From positions 1-5,103 of the forward strand of contig JAAYQY010000337.1 in assembly GCA_012519125.1 (NCBI GenBank): a stretch of DNA of 5,103 bases, written 5' to 3'. Made by a program: the position numbers and the translations under genes. The notes beneath the pieces are model-generated. The model was given only the letters and a program-made list of their open reading frames with translations. It searched no databases and was not told where the DNA came from. The stretch is from Spirochaetales bacterium (GTDB taxonomy: Bacteria > Spirochaetota > Spirochaetia > Sphaerochaetales > Sphaerochaetaceae). Shown here piece by piece: positions 1 through 5,103 of the stretch; position 1 is the stretch's first letter, and each line of letters begins with the position of its first letter.

Positions 1-55
1 CCCTCACCGTTCGTTCCGTCTCGAGAAAAGCCTCGACCAAATGCTCATCAGTCAT
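1..55 (-). CDS. 5' end of a further gene, possibly another Xer-type recombinase (partial)
   Basis: An ATG on the minus strand lies inside the end of dprA (ATGACTGA overlap of 8 bp) and opens a frame that stays free of stops to the window edge. The 18 visible residues read MTDEHLVEAFLETERTVR. The other frame starting nearby (ATGAGC...) stops after 14 codons, so this frame is the better candidate. A start of the form 'h..Fl..ER' resembles the first helix of the Xer core-binding domain, and from memory a xer gene lies near dprA in some spirochaetes. It does not resemble the start of TopA, which is also found near dprA in some genomes. Eighteen residues are too few to assign a family. No clear Shine-Dalgarno sequence is seen, so initiation probably depends on ribosomes finishing dprA. 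Confidence 0.5.
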   Translation of the reverse strand, partial: MTDEHLVEAFLETERTVR

Positions 56-923
56 ACTGCAGACTATACCATGCTGAACCAAACCGATACAACGCATCGC
101 CACTGGTGGTCTGTCTCAGATGCACTGAAGCAGACCAATGAAGGAGGGCTGCAAGCTCTGCATAGGATGCGAACACAGGACATCCCATCTCAACCAAGGC
201 TCGGCTGCCCTCTCCCAGCGGCCCGGAGCGCAGGGCTTCTGCATGCACATAGACATCCCGTCCTGCATCCAAGGCTGATGTGGCGCAGGCAAGGGCGCCG
301 GAACGAAGAGGCGCCTGAAGCACGACGGTCACCATCCCCAATGCCGTCGAAACGACGTTGCGGGCAAGACAGCGGAATGGCAGGGCTTGGTCATCGGGTT
401 CGAAGGGTGAGAGCAGATTGGCCTGGGAAAGCAGGGTGTTCGACTGGATGCGTTTGGTGGCAAGCCCTGCATCACAAACCACATACCCATCGTTTCCCAG
501 ATCCCCGATGGCGTAGAGACAACCCCGATCGCTGCCACGACTGTTGCTCATGACCAAATCACATCCATTGGCCGATGCCTCAAGAGCGAATGCATAGGCA
601 AGGTGCGAGCCTTGCCCATCAGGGTAGCGGGTTCCACAAACAGTAAGAAGCTGTGAACTCGCTTGGGGGAGCTGGCCTTGGTAGAAGAGACGGAATGGTG
701 GATTCTCAAGCTGTGCAAGCGTTGCAGGATAGCTGGGCATACCAAAAAAACAGACTTTGGTCTTTCCGTCAGCTAGAAAGCTGAGCATACGCTCCAAACG
801 TGTCCTCGTCTTTCCCAGCCGCCTCAGCAGAGATGGGAGCGAAGGGTATTGGTAAGCAAGTTCCACTTTCTCTCTCGTGGAGAGAGGCAGAAGGCTGATG
901 GCAAGCAAGACAGAGAGTTTCAT
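48..923 (-). CDS. dprA: Divergent DprA/Smf-family DNA-processing protein
   Basis: DprA binds incoming single-stranded DNA and loads RecA during natural transformation; many non-competent bacteria also keep a homologue of unclear role. The 291-residue product has the family layout. A short helical N-terminus (about 1-50) is followed by YPATLAQLENPPFRLFYQG (65-83), which corresponds to the DprA 'YP..L..i.d.P..L...G' segment, and then a Rossmann-like core. In the core are CGTRYPDGQG (96-105, for the usual GsR...yG), RCLARNVVS (184-192, for RNRII), and VVLQAPLRSGAL then GRDVYV (200-211, 221-226, for VvEA...SGsL and GR.V.avPG). The normally conserved SGxAxGID...H block is replaced by MSNSRGSDRG (125-134). 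After residue 262 there is only a tail of about 29 residues, so no winged-helix domain is evident. No Shine-Dalgarno sequence precedes this ATG, and the region upstream in frame offers no better start. The 3' end overlaps the next start by 8 bp. Family membership is good; canonical activity is doubtful. Confidence 0.85.
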   Translation of the reverse strand: MKLSVLLAISLLPLSTREKVELAYQYPSLPSLLRRLGKTRTRLERMLSFLADGKTKVCFFGMPSYPATLAQLENPPFRLFYQGQLPQASSQLLTVCGTRYPDGQGSHLAYAFALEASANGCDLVMSNSRGSDRGCLYAIGDLGNDGYVVCDAGLATKRIQSNTLLSQANLLSPFEPDDQALPFRCLARNVVSTALGMVTVVLQAPLRSGALACATSALDAGRDVYVHAEALRSGPLGEGSRALVEMGCPVFASYAELAALLHWSASVHLRQTTSGDALYRFGSAWYSLQYD

Positions 924-955
924 GCAAGAGAAGAGTGGACAAAAGGTCGTTTGCT

Positions 956-1699
956 TCAGAACATTCCCACCACCACCTTGACCAAAAGGATGGCAAGGAC
1001 AAAGAGCATGACCGGCTTCAAAACCTTGACGCCTACGCTTAGGGCGAGGGTGCTGCCAAGGTATCCGCCTATGATGGCACTCAAGGCACAGGGAATGGCG
1101 ATGGCAAAATCGATGGCTCCATGGCGGAGGAAGACCGCCAAAGCAGCCACATTGGAGGCAAGATTGACAACCCGGGCTGTTCCACAGGCCTTCAGAAGGT
1201 CCAAGCCAAGCACTGAGGTGAAGATCAGGGTGAGAAACATGCCGGTCCCCGGCCCGAAGAATCCATCATACATGCCCATCACCAAGCCGGTAATCATACC
1301 CAAAAGGACGACGAATGGCTTTGAGCGGCTCTTTGCCTGCCCAAAATCAGGTTTGAGCATCATGAACAGGGCGAGTGCGGGAACGAGGAAAACCAGCAAG
1401 TAGTTCAGATACGTGGAAGCATAGCGGGTGGCCATGAGCGAGCCGAAGCCGGAACCAAGAAAGCTGAAGATGATGGCTACCACTCCTACCAGAAGGGAGA
1501 CCTGCGAATGGGCGATATATCGGATGGAAGCGATGAGTGTCCCACTGGAGGAGGCAAACTTGTTGTTCCCCAATGCTGTTTGGGGTGGCAGTCCCACCGC
1601 AACGTAGGCGGTGAGGGTGATCAGCCCACCACCACCGGCTATCGCGTCGACGAAGGAGCCGAAAGCTATGACAGGGCAGAGCAACCAGAGAATGCTCAT
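956..1699 (-). CDS. TSUP (TauE/SafE) family membrane transporter, substrate unknown
   Basis: A 247-residue, strongly hydrophobic protein with about 7-8 predicted membrane segments, matching the sulfite exporter TauE/SafE (TSUP, YfcA-like) family in size and motifs. The family moves anions and organosulfur compounds such as sulfite, sulfoacetate or thiosulfate across the cytoplasmic membrane; the substrate here cannot be read from sequence. The family's internal duplication is visible. The first half has G14-S-F-V-D18-A-I-A-G-G-G-G followed by [18 protein letters not shown] (36-53). The second half has G142-M-Y-D145-G-F-F-G-P-G-T-G, then [14 protein letters not shown] (170-183). Hydrophobic stretches lie near 3-25, 67-88, 97-115, 129-150, 152-168, 180-190, 196-218 and 225-246. 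There is a short polar loop at about 117-128. The ATG is set by AGGAG 5 nt upstream inside xer, whose TGA overlaps it (ATGA), so translation is coupled. dprA starts 32 bp downstream. A role in division is not indicated; it may simply ride in the operon. Confidence 0.9.
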   Translation of the reverse strand: MSILWLLCPVIAFGSFVDAIAGGGGLITLTAYVAVGLPPQTALGNNKFASSSGTLIASIRYIAHSQVSLLVGVVAIIFSFLGSGFGSLMATRYASTYLNYLLVFLVPALALFMMLKPDFGQAKSRSKPFVVLLGMITGLVMGMYDGFFGPGTGMFLTLIFTSVLGLDLLKACGTARVVNLASNVAALAVFLRHGAIDFAIAIPCALSAIIGGYLGSTLALSVGVKVLKPVMLFVLAILLVKVVVGMF

Positions 1700-2586
1700 G
1701 AAGGCTCCTCTTCCTTGTGAAACCTACGGTATGCATCCTGCAAGGCGGTGGTATCCACATGGGTGTAAATCTGGGTTGTCTTGATATCGCTGTGGCCGAG
1801 CAGCTCCTGGACACTTCGCAGGTCCGCCCCACCCTCCAGCAGATGCGTGGCAAAACTATGACGCAAGGTGTGGACCTTCGCCTCGATATCGGAAAGTCCT
1901 GTGTACATCATGAACCGCTTGTAGATGGCCTGACGGGTAAGCTTGCGACCTCTTCGCCCGACAAAGAGAGCTTTGACCGAGCGTTTGGCTCCGACCAAAG
2001 AGGGGCGAACCTCCTCCAGGTATGTCTTCAGGAACGAGTGAGCGACCTCACCCACGGGCAAAATCCTCAGTTTTCCCCGCTTGCCGAGCACCCTGAGGTA
2101 CCCGCTTTGGTAGTCACTGACCTCAAGGTTGCAGGCTTCGCTGATTCTCAGGCCGCATGAGTAGATGAGCTCGAAGATGGTGCGATCACGATACCCCAAT
2201 GCATCAGAGGTATCTATGCTCTCCAGCAAGGCTTCCACCTGCTTGAGGGTAGCGACCTGAGGAAGGAGGGCTGGCTGATGGGAACGCTGGATGAGCAAAA
2301 CGGGATTGTCGATGCGAACTTTCTGCAGCTGCAGGTAGGTGAAGAAAGAACGCAGGGCAGAGAGCATTTTCCCCACGCTGCGTTCGCTGAGTGTTCGCTG
2401 TACAACCTGATGCTGTACATAGACCTCAATTTCATGGGCTTTCACACTCCCAAGATCCATCCCTTGCTCAAGAAGCAAGCGCACCTCATGCTCGTATACA
2501 GATTGCGTCGCCTCACTGAGGCGACGCTGAAGGCCCAGATAGTCTCTGTACTCCTCAAGCAGAAGGAGGGAGGCAGGATCGGCCAT
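1696..2586 (-). CDS. xerC: XerC/XerD-family tyrosine site-specific recombinase
   Basis: This family cuts and rejoins DNA through a 3'-phosphotyrosine intermediate. XerC and XerD together resolve chromosome dimers at dif near the septum. The 296-residue product has an N-terminal SAM-like core-binding domain (about 5-90, with R21-L-S-E-A-T-Q, the usual 'LS..T...Y' start) and a C-terminal catalytic domain (about 110-290). All six catalytic positions are visible: R147 (CGLRISEA), K169 (GKRGK hairpin), H239 and R242 ([12 protein letters not shown]), H265 (LLGHSD) and nucleophile Y274 (TQIYTHVD). From memory of E. coli numbering, the R-to-Y spacing (127) matches XerC better than XerD, but naming one over the other is tentative. 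The ATG lies 2 bp after the ftsZ stop and has only a weak GA-rich sequence before it; an in-frame stop just upstream rules out a longer form, so translation is probably coupled to ftsZ. The 3' end overlaps the transporter by 4 bp. Length and core-gene context argue against a phage or integron integrase. Confidence 0.93.
   Translation of the reverse strand: MADPASLLLLEEYRDYLGLQRRLSEATQSVYEHEVRLLLEQGMDLGSVKAHEIEVYVQHQVVQRTLSERSVGKMLSALRSFFTYLQLQKVRIDNPVLLIQRSHQPALLPQVATLKQVEALLESIDTSDALGYRDRTIFELIYSCGLRISEACNLEVSDYQSGYLRVLGKRGKLRILPVGEVAHSFLKTYLEEVRPSLVGAKRSVKALFVGRRGRKLTRQAIYKRFMMYTGLSDIEAKVHTLRHSFATHLLEGGADLRSVQELLGHSDIKTTQIYTHVDTTALQDAYRRFHKEEEPS
1705..1709 (-). promoter_or_regulatory. Ribosome binding site of the TSUP transporter, inside xer
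   Basis: AGGAG on the minus strand lies 5 nt before the transporter ATG, within the last codons of the xer gene (Glu-Glu-Glu-Pro-Ser). Together with the ATGA stop/start overlap it fixes this start. Confidence 0.75.
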
Positions 2587-2588
2587 CT

Positions 2589-3833
2589 CTATTTTTCATC
2601 CGGCTTGTTGCGTGAGTAACGCAAGACTGCAGGGATGGTGTAGTCATTGGTGTTGGTGCTCGGGCCCTTTCCAAGTTGCTTCTGCAGATCCTGCCAGCGG
2701 TTTACCTGGATAGCTCCCACATCATGCTCCTCTTCACTCTGTTTCTTTGCTGCAGGAGCACTCTCCTCTTCCCGATGTTCGCTCACCTTCGCAGAAGCAT
2801 AGCGACGCTTGACCATATCCATATCGGCGAGCTCAGCCCCTACGACATCCTCTTTGCGCTCAAATCCCGTGGCGACCACCGTCACCTTGATGCGATCCCC
2901 AAGTTCAGGGTTGAAGGCCTGTCCAGCGATCACAAGAGCGTCCTCAGCACACTTCTCGGTGACCAACTCCACAACATCCTGATACTCCTGCAAGGTGAGA
3001 TTGTCACTTCCTGCAAGGTTCACCAACACGCTCTTGGCCCCTTCAATGCTTGCATTCTCAAGCAGGGGATTGTTGATCGCCTGTCTGGCTGCATCGACAG
3101 CACGGTTTGCACCCTCTCCGAAGCCAATGCCCATCAGCGCATCGCCCTTCCCCTTCATGACAGTACGCACGTCAGCAAAGTCAATATTGATCTCACCCGG
3201 TTCGGTGATGAGCTCGCTGATTCCTTGTACGCCCATGTACAGCACCTCGTCAGCCATCAGGAAGGCCTGTTTGATCGGGGTGTTGTTCTCCACTACCTTG
3301 AGCAGGTACTGGTTGGGGATGATGATCAGGGTATCGACCTGCTTACGCAGTTTCTCAATGCCTGCCTGCGCAAGCATCAGCTTTTTCTTTCCTTCGAAAG
3401 CAAAAGGAGTGGTGACTACGGCAACGGTCAGAGCATTGCAACTCTTGGCAATCTCGGCAACCACTGCAGCTGCCCCGGTACCGGTACCACCACCCATTCC
3501 GGCAGTGATGAAGACCATGTCGGCATTCTCAATCTCGCGACGAATGTCCTCCTTGCTCTCCTGGGCAGCCTTTTCTCCGACTTCGGGTATGCCTCCGGCG
3601 CCTAGCCCCCCGGTCAACTCCTTGCCGATTGGGATTCGGATTTGAGCGTTGGATCGCTGAAGGGCCTGCATATCGGTGTTCATGGTGACAAAATGCACCT
3701 TCTTCAAGCCGCTGGCGATCATGCGGTTCACCGCATTGCCACCAGCTCCACCTACCCCGACCACTTTGATGATCGTGGAGGTGGCCTGTTCGTCCTGGAC
3801 CATATCCTCTACTTCAAACATTCCAAAATCCAT
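2589..3833 (-). CDS. ftsZ: Cell division protein FtsZ (tubulin-like GTPase)
   Basis: FtsZ polymerises with GTP into the cytoplasmic ring that marks and drives the division site. The 414-residue protein shows the whole family pattern. After a short acidic N-terminal arm (1-20) come the first nucleotide loop ([12 protein letters not shown], about 25-36), the N-x-D motif at 52-54, the tubulin signature GGGTGTG at 114-120, and the T7 synergy loop N216-I-D218-F-A-D221, which completes the GTPase site of the neighbouring subunit. The globular domain ends near 322. A charged, Glu/Lys-rich linker (about 325-395) follows, then a C-terminal docking peptide ([11 protein letters not shown], 398-408) of the type bound by FtsA. 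All key residues are intact and the length is typical. The ATG is supported by AAAGGA 7 nt upstream; Met5 and Met11 are less likely starts. ftsA lies directly upstream, and the xer gene begins 2 bp after the TAG stop, so the genes are very probably co-transcribed. Confidence 0.98.
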   Translation of the reverse strand: MDFGMFEVEDMVQDEQATSTIIKVVGVGGAGGNAVNRMIASGLKKVHFVTMNTDMQALQRSNAQIRIPIGKELTGGLGAGGIPEVGEKAAQESKEDIRREIENADMVFITAGMGGGTGTGAAAVVAEIAKSCNALTVAVVTTPFAFEGKKKLMLAQAGIEKLRKQVDTLIIIPNQYLLKVVENNTPIKQAFLMADEVLYMGVQGISELITEPGEINIDFADVRTVMKGKGDALMGIGFGEGANRAVDAARQAINNPLLENASIEGAKSVLVNLAGSDNLTLQEYQDVVELVTEKCAEDALVIAGQAFNPELGDRIKVTVVATGFERKEDVVGAELADMDMVKRRYASAKVSEHREEESAPAAKKQSEEEHDVGAIQVNRWQDLQKQLGKGPSTNTNDYTIPAVLRYSRNKPDEK

Positions 3834-3840
3834 AGCCTAT

Positions 3841-3846
3841 TCCTTT
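3841..3846 (-). promoter_or_regulatory. Ribosome binding site of ftsZ
   Basis: AAAGGA on the minus strand lies 7 nt before the ftsZ ATG within the 27 bp gap after ftsA. This selects the first ATG rather than Met5 or Met11, and gives ftsZ its own ribosome entry, consistent with FtsZ being needed in excess over FtsA. Confidence 0.75.
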
Positions 3847-3860
3847 GCCCTGCGGCTCTC

Positions 3861-5093
3861 TTAGAACAATGTCCTGAAAAAATCCCGGAGCTTGGAGGAT
3901 GCCCCACCCTCTTTCCGTCGCACCCTGTCCTTGCGGGCCTTCGGTGTGGCTCCCGTCTCGCGGACCTTGCGCGCCTCGCTCTTGAGCAGTCCCAACACCG
4001 TGGTGTACTGGGGACTGATGTACGAGCGGTCCAAGCCCCCGATTGCCTCGGGAAACCCAAGGCGTGCCGGAAGCCTGAAAATTTCACTGGCAAGCTCGGT
4101 AACGCCGCTGAGCAGCGCTCCACCGCCTACCAATACCACCCCGCCACCGAAAGAACCTTGTACTTGGGCTTTTTCCAAATCGCTTTGCAAGCGGGAGAAA
4201 ATTTCTGCCATCCTGGGTTCGATGACCTTGCTCAGCTCCTTTTTGGGCATCTTGATCGGAGGAAGGCCTCCGACTTGGGGTATCAGTATCATCTCTTCAC
4301 TGCTAACCGAGGGAACATAGCTGTGTCCACTCTCACATTTGATCTGTTCTGCTGCTGCACGGGTCTTGTTCAGAATGTAGGCGATGTCATTGGTGACAGC
4401 CTCCCCTCCCAAGTTCACGCCCCCGGTGTACACAGGAGACCCGTTGGTATAGGCGATCATATTGGTGATGCCGCTTCCGATGTTGATGAGGATTGTCCCC
4501 ATCTCCTTCTCTTCACTGCTGAGCACCACCTCACTGTCTGCAAGGCTTTGCAAGACAAGCCGTTGGACCGAAAGCCCCGATCGCTGGATACATTTTCGTT
4601 CATTCTGACAGATAGCCGAAGAGGCAGTGACAATGAGCACCCTGCTCTCCAGTCGGTGTCCGAGCATGTCGATCGGATCCTTGATACCCATCTGCCCGTC
4701 AATCTGAAAGTCCTGCACCAAGGTGTGCAGTATCTCCCTGTCTTGGGGAAGTTCAAAGGCACGGGCCACTTCCAGACTGCGGAAGATGTCCTCGCGTTTG
4801 ATCTCCTGGTCTTTGCCGTTGATTCCAACCACCCCGGTACTGGGGATGCCGATGATATTCTCTCCCCCGATGCCGATGATGACTTCACTCATCTCTGCTC
4901 CTGCCTGGAGCTCTGCCTCATTGATCACCGTCTGGATGGTTTTCAGCGTTTGTTCTATATTGACAATTGAACCGGCACGGACTCCCTCGCTCGGATGCTC
5001 ACAGATGCTGTCGACCATCAACTGGCCCTCACGGCTTACTGAGCCGATTACGCATCTGGTCCGGCTGGAGCCGATATCCAGTCCCATCAACAT
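3861..5093 (-). CDS. ftsA: Cell division protein FtsA (actin-like membrane anchor of the Z ring)
   Basis: FtsA is the actin-fold protein that binds the C-terminal tail of FtsZ, attaches it to the inner face of the cytoplasmic membrane and helps recruit later division proteins. The 410-residue product has the family layout: phosphate-1 loop at residues 4-12 (GLDIGSSRT, D6), the FtsA-specific 1C/SHS2 insertion at roughly 75-155, a phosphate-2 region at 201-211, the AE-K helix at about 248-252, and a glycine-rich adenosine loop at 315-330. A basic linker (about 371-396) leads to a terminal amphipathic helix (KLRDFFRTLF, 401-410), the expected membrane-targeting sequence. Length is normal for the family (about 400-420). 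The start is supported by a TGGAG 5 nt upstream and by phosphate-1 lying right at the N-terminus; a second ATG two codons in is possible. Oddity: phosphate-2 reads NIGSGITN where the family has roughly DIGGGTTD, so both acidic positions are Asn. ftsZ follows after 27 bp. Family assignment is secure; ATPase competence is uncertain. Confidence 0.96.
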   Translation of the reverse strand: MLMGLDIGSSRTRCVIGSVSREGQLMVDSICEHPSEGVRAGSIVNIEQTLKTIQTVINEAELQAGAEMSEVIIGIGGENIIGIPSTGVVGINGKDQEIKREDIFRSLEVARAFELPQDREILHTLVQDFQIDGQMGIKDPIDMLGHRLESRVLIVTASSAICQNERKCIQRSGLSVQRLVLQSLADSEVVLSSEEKEMGTILINIGSGITNMIAYTNGSPVYTGGVNLGGEAVTNDIAYILNKTRAAAEQIKCESGHSYVPSVSSEEMILIPQVGGLPPIKMPKKELSKVIEPRMAEIFSRLQSDLEKAQVQGSFGGGVVLVGGGALLSGVTELASEIFRLPARLGFPEAIGGLDRSYISPQYTTVLGLLKSEARKVRETGATPKARKDRVRRKEGGASSKLRDFFRTLF

Positions 5094-5098
5094 TTTGT

Positions 5099-5103
5099 CT
5101 CCA
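5099..5103 (-). promoter_or_regulatory. Ribosome binding site of ftsA
   Basis: On the minus strand TGGAG ends 5 nt before the ftsA ATG. It supports the first ATG over the one two codons later. The window ends here, so the full site and any promoter are not visible. Confidence 0.7.

Noticed and set aside
41..553. A 170-codon plus-strand frame at the left edge.
   Set aside because: It lies opposite dprA, has an implausible composition (many Arg, His, Trp and Cys) and no family resemblance.
924..955. Possible terminator or promoter between the transporter and dprA.
   Set aside because: There is no GC-rich inverted repeat with a T run and no recognisable -35/-10 pair in the 32 bp.
1347..1853. 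A 168-codon minus-strand frame spanning the xer/transporter junction.
   Set aside because: It is a shifted frame of two well-supported genes, rich in Arg, His, Pro and Cys with no domain pattern; the ATGA overlap and ribosome site already explain the junction.
2676..3605. A 309-codon open frame on the plus strand opposite ftsZ, plus a 216-codon one at 2995-3645.
   Set aside because: The first is the in-register mirror of ftsZ and the second another shadow frame; ftsZ is unmistakable on the other strand, and neither translation looks like a real protein.
3834..3860. Possible hairpin in the ftsA-ftsZ gap (AGCC pairing with GGCT around the ribosome site).
   Set aside because: The stem is only 4 bp with a loop of about 16 nt; this is expected by chance and too weak for a regulatory claim.
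3642..4970. A 442-codon open frame on the plus strand opposite ftsA and the start of ftsZ.
   Set aside because: Its codons are exactly in register with the ftsA and ftsZ codons (the 27 bp gap is a multiple of three), so stops appear only where those genes would use TTA, CTA or TCA. Rare use of those codons explains the long open frame. The translation has no recognisable domain, and no ribosome site was noted for it.

Overview
The window is a compact, single-strand stretch of bacterial chromosome. All genes read leftward (minus strand), in transcription order: ftsA, ftsZ, a Xer-type tyrosine recombinase, a TSUP-family membrane transporter, a divergent dprA, and the first codons of a further gene that runs off the left edge. 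Gaps are 27 bp (ftsA-ftsZ), 2 bp (ftsZ-xer) and 32 bp (transporter-dprA). The xer/transporter junction overlaps by 4 bp (ATGA) and the dprA/next-gene junction by 8 bp. I see no intrinsic terminator and no convincing promoter between genes, so this looks like one operon whose promoter lies beyond the right edge. No stretch over 300 bases lacks a gene.

The organism is a diderm-type bacterium with mid-range GC. From memory, ftsA-ftsZ followed closely by dprA/smf and a xer gene resembles the order in spirochaetes such as Treponema. A member of Spirochaetota (for example a Sphaerochaeta-like organism) is my best guess. This is inference from gene order and protein style, not from a database match.

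Right half (about 2589-5093): the cytokinesis core. FtsZ forms the GTP-dependent ring and FtsA tethers it to the membrane. FtsZ carries a C-terminal docking peptide and FtsA an amphipathic C-terminal helix, so the pair looks functional as an anchor. However, the phosphate-2 ATP loop of FtsA is unusually altered. Left half (1-2586): chromosome maintenance genes, namely a recombinase with a full catalytic set that probably resolves chromosome dimers at division, and a DprA-family protein with eroded core motifs. A predicted anion/organosulfur transporter of the TauE/SafE family sits between them and has no evident link to division.

I found no RNA genes, CRISPR, insertion sequences or repeats, and no clear new multi-gene system. 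The points most worth a second look are the altered FtsA nucleotide loop, the degenerate DprA, and the placement of Xer-like genes beside ftsAZ.
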